Of a stretch of DNA of 64,000 nt, positions 42,758 through 52,393 are shown piece by piece (the first letter of the stretch is position 1; each line of letters opens with the position of its first letter). This DNA comes from Haloarcula halophila (GTDB taxonomy: Archaea; Halobacteriota; Halobacteria; Halobacteriales; Haloarculaceae). The stretch is from positions 124,001-188,000 of the forward strand of contig NZ_CP119561.1 in assembly GCF_029278565.1 (NCBI RefSeq). Reading direction: 5' to 3'. Under the pieces are notes generated by a model. That model searched no databases and was not told the DNA's origin. It worked only from the letters and a program-made list of their open reading frames with translations. The position numbers were made by a program, and so were the translations under genes.

Positions 42758-44119
42758 ATGTCAGATTCCAGTCCACGGACGGACGTGAAGCGACGCCGGT
42801 TCATCAAGGCGGCCGGTGTGACCGGTGTGACCGCGCTTCTCTCGGGCTGTGGTGGCGACAGCGGGGGTGGGACAGAGACCGACGGTAGCGACAATACGGA
42901 CACTGCGGGCGGCGACGGTGGCACCACGACTGACACGATGACCGCCGAGTCGTTCACGCTAGAGTACGTCGACGTCGACGGCGACAGGGCGAAAGAGCAC
43001 TTCGCGCCGGTCATCGACGAACTGAACGGTGAGTACGACACCGACATCTCGCTGAACTTCCGAGAGATTCCCTACGGGAACATGCGACAGCAACTCCTCA
43101 CACGTGTGGGGGGTGGCAACGCGCCAGACGTAGCCGCCATCGACCAGATCTGGCTAGGGTCGTTCTACGAGAGCGGGGAACTGATGTCGTTCAGCGACAT
43201 GAAGGACGCAGTCAACTTCGACGACTACTTCGCCGGGTTCAAGCCGGCTGTCCAGCAGGAGGGAGATCTGGTCGGGTTCCCCATCACCACTGACGTCCGC
43301 GGGATGTACTGGCACAAGAACATGGTCGACGAGGCCGGATTCGACCCTGAGAGCCCGCCAGAGACGTGGTCGGAGTTCTACGAACTGGGCAAGCAGGTCC
43401 ACAATCCGCCGGAAACCTACGGGACGGGCGTCATCGTCGCTTCCGGTATTTGGAGCGTGCCGCTGTTCAGCGCCGGCGGCCAGTTCCTCAGTTCCGACGG
43501 CTCCACGCCACGATTCAACAGTGAGGACGGCGTTCAGGCGGCGTCGTTCTACGACGCCATCTACAACACCGAGGACTTCGGCCCGCAGGAGCCCATCTTC
43601 GGCGATCACAACATGCCCCGGGAGTTCATCGGCGGCACCTACGCGACGACACCGGTGTACGGCTCGTGGCTCGATTTCTTCGCCCGGCAAGAGGGGATGT
43701 CCAACGAGGAGATCAAACAGCAGTTCGGCTTCGGCCTCACACCCCACCCGGAGGGGGGGCAGCCGGCGACGATGAACGGCGGGTTCGCGTGGGCGGCGTT
43801 CAATACCACCGACCGCCCCGACATCGTTCGGGACTTCATGACCCGCATCAGCACCCAGGAGTTCAACCGAAAGATCGCGCGTGTCACCGGCCGCATCCCG
43901 ACCCGACAGTCGCTGCTCGATGCCAGTGACGTCTGGGAGAATATTCTCTGGTCGGAGACCATCAAGGACATGCTGGAGTACGGTGGCACCCGACCGGTCA
44001 GCAACTGGTCGACGGTCAGTTCGGTGCTGAACCCCGAACTCCAGCGAGTCGCCTTCGATCGGGCTGAACCACAGACAGCCCTGGAGAACGCCGCACAGAA
44101 GTTCCGGAACCAGGTGTAA
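42758..44119 (+). CDS. Sugar ABC transporter substrate-binding lipoprotein
   Basis: 453 residues. Tat lipobox signal (KRRRFIKAAGVTGVTALLSGC), acidic Gly/Thr-rich linker, then an extracellular solute-binding family 1 fold (DRAKEHFAPVIDELNGEYD, VGGGNAPDVAAIDQIW, GFPITTDVRGMYWHKN, TMNGGFAWAAFN). It captures an oligosaccharide outside the cell and hands it to the two permeases that follow. First gene of the rightward operon; a TATTAAATAG box sits about 28 nt upstream. Confidence 0.95.
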   Translation: MSDSSPRTDVKRRRFIKAAGVTGVTALLSGCGGDSGGGTETDGSDNTDTAGGDGGTTTDTMTAESFTLEYVDVDGDRAKEHFAPVIDELNGEYDTDISLNFREIPYGNMRQQLLTRVGGGNAPDVAAIDQIWLGSFYESGELMSFSDMKDAVNFDDYFAGFKPAVQQEGDLVGFPITTDVRGMYWHKNMVDEAGFDPESPPETWSEFYELGKQVHNPPETYGTGVIVASGIWSVPLFSAGGQFLSSDGSTPRFNSEDGVQAASFYDAIYNTEDFGPQEPIFGDHNMPREFIGGTYATTPVYGSWLDFFARQEGMSNEEIKQQFGFGLTPHPEGGQPATMNGGFAWAAFNTTDRPDIVRDFMTRISTQEFNRKIARVTGRIPTRQSLLDASDVWENILWSETIKDMLEYGGTRPVSNWSTVSSVLNPELQRVAFDRAEPQTALENAAQKFRNQV

Positions 44120-44131
44120 GCGCCCGTCCGC

Positions 44132-45103
44132 ATGTCCGATTCAGATCCGACGTATCTCACCGAGTTCGACACCGGTACTAGCACCAGCGAACGGCTCACA
44201 CGGGCCGAACGGCTCTACGAGGCCATCGACGCGCGGTTGCCTTACCTCATGATCGCGCCGGTGTTCGCCATCGTCTTCGGGCTCATCCTCTACCCAGCGG
44301 TCTGGGCGTTCAAGCTCAGTCTCTACGAGGTGAAGATCTACAACCTCGACCAGCAGACGTTCGTCGGTTTCCAGAATTACGTCGAGATATTCAACAACCC
44401 ACTGTTCTACAAGGTGATGCGAAACAGCGTCGTCTTCGTCGGCGCCAGCGTCGTCGGCCAGGTCGGTATCGGCGCCGTCCTCGCCATCCTGCTGGACCGC
44501 TCGTGGCTGGGCGACCGGCTCTCGCAGTTCTTCCGGGCGACGTTCATCCTGCCGTGGGCAACGACAGCGGTCATCGTCGGCTACTCCTGGCAGTTCCTGC
44601 TGAACTCACGGGTTGGACTTGTCAACCAGTTTCTGATGTGGCTAGGGTGGGCGAACCCGCCGGCGTGGCTCAACAGTATCGAGTTTGCCATGGTCGGTAT
44701 CGTCGTGATGAACATCTGGCGCGGGACGCCGTTCTCGCTCATCTTCCAGACGAGCGGTCTCCAGAGCATCCAGGAGTCGTTCTATGAGGCCGCCCGCGTC
44801 GGCGGCGCCTCGCGACTGCAGACCGTCCGGAACGTGACGCTTCCCCTGCTTCGGCCCTTCCTCCTGATGAACCTCATTCTCGTGACCCTGTTTACGTTCA
44901 ACGTCTTCGGGATGATCCTCGTGATGACCGGCGGCGGACCACTCAACGCGACGGAGGTGTTGGCGCTCCACATGTATGAGACGGCGTTCAGCGTCGGCAA
45001 CTTCGGGAAGGCCAGCGCCCTCGCAGTGTTGTTGTTCCTTTTCAACCTCTGTACAGTGGCGTTCTACCTGAAGGCGTTCGGCGGCATCGAACAAGCGATC
45101 TGA
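44132..45103 (+). CDS. Sugar ABC transporter permease (MalF/UgpA-like)
   Basis: 323 residues, about six helices starting at IAPVFAIVFGLILYPAVWAF, with the EAA loop EAARVGGASRLQTVRNVTLP that contacts the ATPase. It starts 12 nt after the binding-protein gene and forms the channel with the next permease. The length fits MalF-like proteins without the large periplasmic loop, i.e. the UgpA/LacF type. Confidence 0.95.
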   Translation: MSDSDPTYLTEFDTGTSTSERLTRAERLYEAIDARLPYLMIAPVFAIVFGLILYPAVWAFKLSLYEVKIYNLDQQTFVGFQNYVEIFNNPLFYKVMRNSVVFVGASVVGQVGIGAVLAILLDRSWLGDRLSQFFRATFILPWATTAVIVGYSWQFLLNSRVGLVNQFLMWLGWANPPAWLNSIEFAMVGIVVMNIWRGTPFSLIFQTSGLQSIQESFYEAARVGGASRLQTVRNVTLPLLRPFLLMNLILVTLFTFNVFGMILVMTGGGPLNATEVLALHMYETAFSVGNFGKASALAVLLFLFNLCTVAFYLKAFGGIEQAI

Positions 45104-45106
45104 ACA

Positions 45107-46006
45107 ATGAGTGTCCAACAACGCCTCCTCGAATCACGCTACCGCGTCCGGAACGGAATCGAGTACGCCAGGAAGCACCCCGAAAATGCGCTCCTGCGGG
45201 GTGTCGGGTTCGCCGTCCTCGTGAGCGCCACGGTATATTTCCTCGTCCCGTTGTACTGGCTGTTCGTCGCCGCGTTCAAGCCGCCAAACACTATCGGGTT
45301 CCCGCCGGATATCGTCCCCTCGACGGTGTCGGCGACGAACTTCCAGACGATCCTCACGCAGACAGAGTTCGTCGGCCAGTATCTCATCAACAGCGTCATC
45401 GTCGCCGGCGGATCCGCAATACTCGTCCTCACAATCGCGACGCCGGCAGGCTACGCCTTCTCCCGGTACGACATCAAGTACAAGAACTACCTGATGGTCG
45501 CCATCCTGTCCGTCCAGATGATCCCGTTCCTAGCGATGATCATCCCGCTGTACCGCATCTTCTCGATCATCGGCCTGTTGGACACGCTGTTGGTCATCAT
45601 CATCGTCGCCTCGGCTAACACGATCCCGGTCGGAACGTGGCTGATCAAGGGCTACTTCGACACCGTCCCCGACGGATTGGAAGAGGCGGCCCGCGTCGGC
45701 GGGGCCTCGCGGTTCCAGGCGTTCCGCGTCATTATCCCGCTCGCGAAGCCAGCGCTGGGCGCCGTAACAATCTACGCGTTCGTCGGCGCGTGGAACCAGT
45801 TCGTCATCCCGCTGACGTTCACCAACAGCGAAGCCAAGTGGGTGTACCCGGTGGCGATCTACCGGTTCATCTCCCGTCAGGGTGTCGTCAACTGGGGGTT
45901 GCTGGGGGCGGCCAGCCTCATCGCGATGCTGCCGATCCTCGTACTGTTCGTGACGTTCCAGAAGCAGTTCGTTGCCGGACTCACCGGCGCGGAGTACAAA
46001 GGGTGA
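45107..46006 (+). CDS. Sugar ABC transporter permease (MalG/UgpE-like)
   Basis: 299 residues, with six helices and the EAA motif EEAARVGGASRFQAFRVIIP. The C-terminus GAASLIAMLPILVLFVTFQKQFVAGLTGAEYKG is typical of the MalG class. Second half of the importer channel; 3 nt after the partner permease. Confidence 0.95.
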   Translation: MSVQQRLLESRYRVRNGIEYARKHPENALLRGVGFAVLVSATVYFLVPLYWLFVAAFKPPNTIGFPPDIVPSTVSATNFQTILTQTEFVGQYLINSVIVAGGSAILVLTIATPAGYAFSRYDIKYKNYLMVAILSVQMIPFLAMIIPLYRIFSIIGLLDTLLVIIIVASANTIPVGTWLIKGYFDTVPDGLEEAARVGGASRFQAFRVIIPLAKPALGAVTIYAFVGAWNQFVIPLTFTNSEAKWVYPVAIYRFISRQGVVNWGLLGAASLIAMLPILVLFVTFQKQFVAGLTGAEYKG

Positions 46007-46010
46007 TTCC

Positions 46011-47156
46011 ATGAGTACGATCAGACTCGACAATGTGACAAAGGAGTTCAGCGATGTAACGGCCGTCGACGATGTCGACTTCGAGATAGAGGACAGCGAA
46101 CTGCTCGTCCTCGTCGGCCCCAGCGGCTGCGGGAAGACCACCTTGTTACGGACTATTACTGGGCTGGAGACCCCAACCGAGGGGGACGTCTACATCGACG
46201 AGAACCGCGTGACCGACATCCCGGCCCGCAAGCGGGACGTAGCGCTCGTGTTCCAGAACTTTGCGCTCTTTCCGCACATGAGTGTCTTCGAAAACATCTC
46301 GTTCAATCTCCGGATGCAGGGCGACCTCGATGACGGGGAGATCGAGGCCCGCGTCGAGGACATCGCCGAGATGCTCGACATCGACGATCTGCTGCAACGG
46401 GACATCAGTGAGCTTTCTGGCGGCCAGAAACAGCGCGTCTCGCTGGGGCGGGCCATCGTCACCAACCCGGCCGCATTCATGCTCGACGAGCCGCTGGCGA
46501 ACCTCGACGCGAACCTCCGGGATCAGATGGAGACCGAGATCGTTCGGCTCCAGAAACGGCTGGGCATCACTACCGTCCACGTCACCCACAACCAGAGCGA
46601 GGCGATGACGATGGGCGACCGCATCGCCGTGATGAACGACGGGGAGATCCAGCAACTCGGCTCCCCAGAGACGGTGTTCTACGAGCCGGCCAACCTCTTC
46701 GTCGCCCGGTTCATCGGCAGCCCAACGATGAACCTCGTCAACGCCACCGTCGGGGACGACAGGGTTCGTGTCGGCGGATTCGGCGACGCCACCCTCTCGG
46801 TACCGGTCGAAACCGACATCGTCGGCGACCGGTCGGTCGTCCTCGGCGTGCGCCCCGAACACGTCGCGGTCAGGCAGGACGATCCTGGCGGCGGCGAGTG
46901 GCTGTCAATGGAGGTCGCCTTCGAAGAGTTCCACGGGGCGAACCGCTACCTGTTTTTTGACCCTCCCGGGATCGAGGAGTTCGTCGCACAGGTCGACTCC
47001 AGCGAGAACGTCGGCACCGGCGACCGGGTCAGCGTTCGGCCCGTCCCCGACCAGGTCCACCTCTTCGACCCAGCTTCCGGCGAGCGTATCGACGAGACGG
47101 CCGTTGGGGAGTCGAACACGCCCGTTCCGGAGTCACACAAGCAGGACGATGACTGA
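46011..47156 (+). CDS. Sugar ABC transporter ATPase (MalK/UgpC-like)
   Basis: 381 residues from the ATG at 46011, 4 nt after the permease. P-loop GPSGCGKTT, Q-loop VFQNFALFPHM, signature LSGGQKQR, Walker B AAFMLDEPLANLD, H-loop HVTHNQSEA, and a C-terminal MOP/TOBE domain (SVVLGVRPEHVAV, DRVSVRPVPDQVHLFD) as in CUT1 sugar ATPases. Its end overlaps the next gene by 8 nt (ATGACTGA). Confidence 0.96.
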   Translation: MSTIRLDNVTKEFSDVTAVDDVDFEIEDSELLVLVGPSGCGKTTLLRTITGLETPTEGDVYIDENRVTDIPARKRDVALVFQNFALFPHMSVFENISFNLRMQGDLDDGEIEARVEDIAEMLDIDDLLQRDISELSGGQKQRVSLGRAIVTNPAAFMLDEPLANLDANLRDQMETEIVRLQKRLGITTVHVTHNQSEAMTMGDRIAVMNDGEIQQLGSPETVFYEPANLFVARFIGSPTMNLVNATVGDDRVRVGGFGDATLSVPVETDIVGDRSVVLGVRPEHVAVRQDDPGGGEWLSMEVAFEEFHGANRYLFFDPPGIEEFVAQVDSSENVGTGDRVSVRPVPDQVHLFDPASGERIDETAVGESNTPVPESHKQDDD

Positions 47157-49152
47157 GGAAGTGCTCGTCGACGGCCATACGTTCCTCGTCACCGATGAGG
47201 CGTTCACGCTCGACGGGGCCGGCGGCCTGTTCCACCGTGACACGCGCTACCTCTCCGATCTGGACGTTTCCGTCGAGAACACGGCCCTCAAATCAGTAGG
47301 TAGCCACCTAAGGTCGCCGTGGCGACGGCGGGTCACCTACGCTGACGCCGCCTCGACGGTGAACAAGATAGACGAGTCCGCGGAACAGAAACACACGACC
47401 CTGGCGCTGACACGGGACCAGGTCGTCGCTGAGGGCCTCGGCCTGGTCGAACGGGTACGTGTCGCCAACCACGCGCGGTCGGCGACGACGCTCAGGCTGT
47501 CGGTCGATGTCGATGCCGACTTCGAGAATCTCTTCGAGGTTCGGGGCTTCTCGACGGGCATCGACCGCGAGGTCGAACGTACCGCGGCGGACGACCGAAT
47601 CAGGTGGCGCTACGACCCGGCGGACGCGAGCGGCGCGACGACGACCGTGTGGTTCGAACCTACCCCGGAAACACTGACTCCCCGCGGTGGGACGTTCAGA
47701 CTCCCGCTGGCCTCGCAGGCGTCCGCCACGGTGACGATGGCGGTGCTCCCCGACGGGACCGACAGCGTGGCCAAGGGGTCGCTGTTCGACCGCGCGGTCG
47801 ACGCCGCCGGCGGTCCCTCACTCGGCGTCGACACTGACGCTCTCGGGGAGAGCCGCTACAGGACGGTGTTCGAACGCGCCGTGTCGGACCTGCGCGCGCT
47901 CGTGACGGCCACCGACTACGGACCGGTCTCCCTGGCGGGCGTACCGTGGTTCGCGACCGTGTTCGGCCGCGACGCCCTGCTGACGGCGTACAACGCTCTC
48001 CCCGTCCTCCCAACGCTGGCGGCCGGGACACTCCGGTATCTCGCTGTCCAACAGGGTACCAGCGAGGACACCTACCGTGAGGAGGCACCCGGGAAGATCT
48101 TCCACGAGATCCGGCAGGGTGAACTGGCCGAACGCGGGGAGATACCCCACACGCCCTACTACGGTACCATCGACGCGACGCCGCTGTGGCTGGTCGTCCT
48201 CGACGAGACACGGCGTTGGACCAACGACGAGTCGCTCCTCGAGGAGCTTTGGCCGGCCGCCGAACGCGCCGTCGACTGGCTCGAAACCGCGACCGACCGG
48301 GGCCGGGACGACCCGTTCCTCTACTACTGCGAGGCAGACAGTACGGGAGTGGTTCACAAGGCCTGGCGGGATACGGAACGGAGCGTCCAGTTCGCCGACG
48401 GACGGCCGGCGGACGCGCCGCTCGCCAGCGCCGAGGTACAGGGGTACGTCTACGACGCCTACCGACGGACGGCCGCGATGGCTCGCGAGCGCGGTCAGGA
48501 GGCCGACGCCCGCGAGTACGAACGCCGGGCTGAGCGCATCGCCAAATGGTTCGACGCCGATTTCTGGCTCCCCAACCGGGAATACTACGGAACAGCGCTG
48601 ACCAGCGACGGGCGGGTGGTCGACTCGACGACCTCCAACGTCGGCCACTGCCTCTGGTCGGGAATCGTCGACCCCGACCGGGCGGATGCGGTGGTCGAGA
48701 CGCTCCTCGACGACGGGTTGAACACGGGCTGGGGGGTGCGGACGATGAGCAGCGAAGACGCTGGGTACAGCCCCGTCTCCTACCACGTCGGGAGCGTCTG
48801 GCCCCACGACAACGCCCTTGTCGCCTTGGGAGCCGCCGGCTACGGCTTCCACGAGGCGGCCGAGCGGATCGCGACCGATGTCCTGGAGGCCTGTCGGACC
48901 TTCGACCGGCAGCGCGTCCCCGAACTGTACTGCGGGTTCGCCGACGAGACGCCGTACCAGTACCCGTCAGCCTGCGAACCCCAGGCCTGGGGTGCGTCGA
49001 CACCGCTCGCGCTCCTGCGGGCCCTGTTCGGACTCGACCCCGACGAGGGCATTACTACGGCGCCGTCGTCGGTCGATATCGGCCGTGAGGCCGTCGCCGC
49101 TCTCGTCGACGGCGTCGACGTGACCGCCACCGCCAGCGGTGATACGCCGTGA
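47149..49152 (+). CDS. Amylo-alpha-1,6-glucosidase/GDE-like glycoside hydrolase
   Basis: 667 residues from the ATG at 47149. N-terminal GDE_N-type beta domain (EEVLVDGHTFLVTDEAFTL, GGLFHRDTRYLSDLDV) and a C-terminal alpha/alpha barrel (VPWFATVFGRDALLTAYNAL, FHEIRQGELAERGEIPHTP, YYGTIDATPLWLVVL, SYHVGSVWPHDNALVALG). This architecture is shared by archaeal debranching-type enzymes and related exo-acting glucosidases/mannosidases. In an island for a sulfated glycan the substrate may not be glycogen. Cytoplasmic, no signal peptide. Confidence 0.85.
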   Translation: MTEEVLVDGHTFLVTDEAFTLDGAGGLFHRDTRYLSDLDVSVENTALKSVGSHLRSPWRRRVTYADAASTVNKIDESAEQKHTTLALTRDQVVAEGLGLVERVRVANHARSATTLRLSVDVDADFENLFEVRGFSTGIDREVERTAADDRIRWRYDPADASGATTTVWFEPTPETLTPRGGTFRLPLASQASATVTMAVLPDGTDSVAKGSLFDRAVDAAGGPSLGVDTDALGESRYRTVFERAVSDLRALVTATDYGPVSLAGVPWFATVFGRDALLTAYNALPVLPTLAAGTLRYLAVQQGTSEDTYREEAPGKIFHEIRQGELAERGEIPHTPYYGTIDATPLWLVVLDETRRWTNDESLLEELWPAAERAVDWLETATDRGRDDPFLYYCEADSTGVVHKAWRDTERSVQFADGRPADAPLASAEVQGYVYDAYRRTAAMARERGQEADAREYERRAERIAKWFDADFWLPNREYYGTALTSDGRVVDSTTSNVGHCLWSGIVDPDRADAVVETLLDDGLNTGWGVRTMSSEDAGYSPVSYHVGSVWPHDNALVALGAAGYGFHEAAERIATDVLEACRTFDRQRVPELYCGFADETPYQYPSACEPQAWGASTPLALLRALFGLDPDEGITTAPSSVDIGREAVAALVDGVDVTATASGDTP

Positions 49153-50678
49153 GAGTGCTCCTCATCGATATAGACTCGCTGCGACCGGACCACCTCGGCT
49201 GCTACGGGTACGACCGCCCGACCTCGCCCGGTATCGACACCCTGGCGGCAGAGGGCGTCCGGTTCACGCGGGCGTACGCCTCGGACACTCCATGTCTTCC
49301 AAGCCGGACGGCACTGGCTGCGGGCCGGTTCGGCGCTCGAACCGGCGTTGTCACCCACTTCGGCGACGGACAGTGGTACGACTACAATGCGAGCGGTCAC
49401 GACGCTGCCCCGAATGCCCCCCTCGCCTTCCGACACCTCTCACGACACGGCGTGCGGACCGCGACGGTCAGTAGCTTCGGCAGCCACCACTCGGCGTACC
49501 ACTTCAGCGGCTCGTTTACCGATGCGATCCAGCCGACGACGCGGAAGGACGACGAGACAGCCGTGGACGTGACCCGCGAAGCCACTGCCTGGCTCAACCG
49601 CCACGCGACCGACGACGACTGGCTGTTGCACGTCCAGTACTGGGGCGTCCACCACCCGTACCACGACGTGGCCGACGATGTCGAGACGCTCCGGGACGGC
49701 GACTGGACACTGGACTGGCCCGACGGTGACGCCCTCGCCGCCCAGCGCGGGATGACCGGTCCCCGCAGCGCGGACCTCTGGCCCACGCCTGACGTCGTCG
49801 ACGACCCCGACTACGAGGCCCAGTACGGCGACTGGCCGATCCTGGACCGCTTCGAAACGCCCACGGATGTCGTCCACCTCGTCGACGGGTACGACGCCAG
49901 CATCCGCAGGATTGACCGCCACGTCAAGCGGCTCCTCGCGGCGCTTGACGAGGCGGGTGTCCGCGATGAGGTGACGATCATCGTCACCGCGGATCACGGC
50001 GAGGCGCTGGGAGAACACGGACTCTACGCCGAGCACGGTCTCGCACACCCGCCGACACAACGCGTGCCGCTGATCGTCGCCGGACCGATCGTCACCGATC
50101 CCGACCGCACCATCGATGCGCAGGTGTACCAGTTCGATCTAACCGCGACGCTGTGTCCCCTGTTCGACGCGCCGGTACCCGACGGCTGGGACGCCAGGCC
50201 GCTGACCGATGCTCTCCGTGACCGCTCGGTCGACGGCCGGAACGCGCTGGTCTGTGGCCACGGCATCTTCACGTTCAGCCGCGCAGTCTACGAGGACGAC
50301 TGGGCATATATCCGATTGCTCCATCCTGGCGTGTTCTCACATCCGGAGCTGTTCAACGCGCCCGACACCGAGGGGCCAGCTGCCGGCCTCGAACTCCTCC
50401 ACGACCGCCAGGCGGACCCGCACATGACCGAGAACCTCGTGGCCGACCGGCCGGAGGTAGCCGACCGCCTGCGCGGCCGGCTGGCCGACTGGCGGGACGA
50501 GATGCTCGCGACGACGGACGCTGGCGGGACCGATCCGCTCGCTCGGATGGCCGTCGAAAGCGGCCCGTTCTACTACGTTGACCCCGAGGAACTGGCGGCA
50601 TACTACCGGCGGACTGACCGGAGTGAGCGACAGGTGCGGACAGTCGAACGGGCGCGATCATTCCCGACCGACAGATGA
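49149..50678 (+). CDS. Sulfatase (formylglycine type), third
   Basis: 509 residues, GTG start overlapping the previous stop (GTGA). RVLLIDIDSLRPDHLGCYG gives the first metal Asp pair, SDTPCLPSRTALAAGRFG carries Cys49 of the C-x-P-S-R motif, and VTADHGEALGEHGLYAEH is the second metal site. The DSLR-start and the long C-terminal region set it apart from the other two sulfatases, closer to the heparan/glucosamine-type family members. It lies in the same operon as the ABC importer and 85 nt before the maturase. Confidence 0.93.
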   Translation: MRVLLIDIDSLRPDHLGCYGYDRPTSPGIDTLAAEGVRFTRAYASDTPCLPSRTALAAGRFGARTGVVTHFGDGQWYDYNASGHDAAPNAPLAFRHLSRHGVRTATVSSFGSHHSAYHFSGSFTDAIQPTTRKDDETAVDVTREATAWLNRHATDDDWLLHVQYWGVHHPYHDVADDVETLRDGDWTLDWPDGDALAAQRGMTGPRSADLWPTPDVVDDPDYEAQYGDWPILDRFETPTDVVHLVDGYDASIRRIDRHVKRLLAALDEAGVRDEVTIIVTADHGEALGEHGLYAEHGLAHPPTQRVPLIVAGPIVTDPDRTIDAQVYQFDLTATLCPLFDAPVPDGWDARPLTDALRDRSVDGRNALVCGHGIFTFSRAVYEDDWAYIRLLHPGVFSHPELFNAPDTEGPAAGLELLHDRQADPHMTENLVADRPEVADRLRGRLADWRDEMLATTDAGGTDPLARMAVESGPFYYVDPEELAAYYRRTDRSERQVRTVERARSFPTDR

Positions 50679-50763
50679 TCGGTGGAGCCCGCCAAGCGGA
50701 CAGGGCGGCCCCGTTCGTGAGCGTGTCGAAACACATTCGTTCGTGGCCTGGTGACACGCCAAT

Positions 50764-51774
50764 ATGACCGACGACGATCCGGCCTGCTGTGGTCCGGACC
50801 GTGAGTCGGGGCCTCGGCCATCCCGTGACGGCGGCGACGTGACGGGTACCGACACCGCGCGAGAGCGGACGGTTCCCGCCGACGCGGCCGACGAGCGGAC
50901 CGACGGGATGGTTCGCCTCAACGGCGGGACGTTCACGATGGGGACCGACTCCGGTGAGGGGTTCCCCGAGGACGGTGAGGGGCCGACCCGCGAGGTGACG
51001 CTGTCGCCGTTCTACGTTGACCGCCATGCGGTAACGATCGCGGAGTTCCTCGCGTTCGTCCGCGACACGGGGTATACCACCGACGCTGAACGATACGGCT
51101 GGTCGTTCGTCTTCACCGACTTCGTCGCCGACGCCGACAGCGGGTACGTCCGCCAGCGGGTCGACGCCGCGCCCTGGTGGGTCGCCGTCGCGGGCACGAC
51201 GTGGCTCCGGCCCGACGGGCCGAGTTCGAACGTCCTCGACAACCGCGAGCGACTGAAACACCCGGTGACACACGTCTCCTGGCGCGATGCTCGGGCCTAT
51301 ACCGAGTGGGCGGGCAAACGTCTCCCGACGGAGACCGAGTGGGAGTACGCCGCCCGCGGTGGCCTCTCAGGCAAACGCTTCCCGTGGGGCGACGAACTGC
51401 GGCCCGACGGCGAGCACCGCTGTAACATCTGGCAGGGGGACTTCCCCAGTCACGACACGGCAGCGGACGGGTATCACGGGACGGCCCCCGTCGATGCCTA
51501 CGAACCCAACGGCTACGGGTTGTACAACGTCTCGGGCAACGTCTGGGAGTGGTGTGCCGACTGGTTCAGTCCGGACTATCACACGACCGACGACTACAGC
51601 CACGTAGATCCCACGGGTCCCGAAGATGGTACCCAGCGTGTGATGCGCGGCGGGTCGTATCTCTGTCACCGGTCATGGTGCAACCGCTACCGCGTCCCTG
51701 CCCGATCGAAGAACACGCCCGACAGTTCAACCGGAAACATCGGCTTCCGGTGTGTGGTCGACGCGATGGACTGA
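50764..51774 (+). CDS. Formylglycine-generating enzyme (sulfatase maturase, SUMF1-type)
   Basis: 336 residues. It oxidises the Cys of the C-x-P-x-R motif of sulfatases to formylglycine using O2 and copper. FGE-sulfatase fold is visible from MVRLNGGTFTMGTDSGEGF through VSWRDARAYTEWAGKRLPTE, GNVWEWCADWF to RGGSYLCHRSWCNRYRVP with active cysteines Cys301 and Cys306 and the SKNTPDSSTGNIGFRC end. These match the human SUMF1 active-site region closely. An N-terminal CCGPDR motif is present. The three C-x-P-x-R sulfatases in this island are its expected clients. Confidence 0.95.
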   Translation: MTDDDPACCGPDRESGPRPSRDGGDVTGTDTARERTVPADAADERTDGMVRLNGGTFTMGTDSGEGFPEDGEGPTREVTLSPFYVDRHAVTIAEFLAFVRDTGYTTDAERYGWSFVFTDFVADADSGYVRQRVDAAPWWVAVAGTTWLRPDGPSSNVLDNRERLKHPVTHVSWRDARAYTEWAGKRLPTETEWEYAARGGLSGKRFPWGDELRPDGEHRCNIWQGDFPSHDTAADGYHGTAPVDAYEPNGYGLYNVSGNVWEWCADWFSPDYHTTDDYSHVDPTGPEDGTQRVMRGGSYLCHRSWCNRYRVPARSKNTPDSSTGNIGFRCVVDAMD

Positions 51775-51796
51775 CGCCGCTCCCTTTCCATCCGGG

Positions 51797-51928
51797 ACAC
51801 GCCCTGTGCTCGGCTGCTGCTCCCGCCTGCCAGCCCCACCCTGAGAGCGATCGACTGCCAACGCCAGTGTAGTCGTGTCGCTCTCGTCTCCAACCGCGCG
51901 CGACTCCGACGTACGCGAGCACTCTCTC
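51797..51928 (+). repeat. Repeat/hairpin segment bordering the sulfatase island, copy C
   Basis: ACACGCCCTGTGCTCGG block (51797-51840) matches 34731-34773; the following GAGAGCGAT...GTCGCTCTC hairpin (51843-51885) and second stem match 29921-29996. Relative to copy A, the stem changes are mainly to G-T/T-G pairs on the plus strand. Confidence 0.6.
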
Positions 51929-51968
51929 AGTCTCTCTTGAAGACACAGGTATGTGGGAGTTATGTGTG

Positions 51969-52385
51969 TCAGACCGTGTCGAACGAGTTGACCACATCAC
52001 CTGTGGAGTACCACGTAACGAGGTTCTGTTCACCGAAATCGGAATCATCACTCCAGATAGCCACATCGCTGACGATGGCACACGCCAAATAGAGCACATC
52101 ATCGGGATCAGTATCACCAATCGCCGCGTCTGCTTCTTCGATGGCTGGATAGAATTCCTCAGCAGGAACGACCTTAATGTACTGAAACAGAAGGTCGATA
52201 AACTGTGTCACTCGGTCCGGTTCCATCCCAGATTTCGCCACGATCAGATCTTCGTACTTCTCGATTTCATCGTGGACGAACGCGGGCGTCAAGAGATCCG
52301 GGTCGAGCGTAACGATGAGTTCCCGCGTTTTCGAATCAGCGATGAGAGCAGAAATGACAACATTGGCGTCGATTACCAGCTTCAT
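51969..52385 (-). CDS. PIN-domain toxin (VapC-like)
   Basis: 138 residues. PIN nuclease pattern: MKLVIDANVVISALIAD with the first Asp, EIEKYEDLI, DTDPDDVLYLACAIVSD with central Asp residues, and IWSDDSDFG near the end. These acidic residues form the Mg-dependent RNase site. It lies 8 nt after the ribbon-helix-helix gene; a type II toxin-antitoxin operon. Confidence 0.9.
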   Translation of the reverse strand: MKLVIDANVVISALIADSKTRELIVTLDPDLLTPAFVHDEIEKYEDLIVAKSGMEPDRVTQFIDLLFQYIKVVPAEEFYPAIEEADAAIGDTDPDDVLYLACAIVSDVAIWSDDSDFGEQNLVTWYSTGDVVNSFDTV

Positions 52386-52393
52386 CCGTGCGT

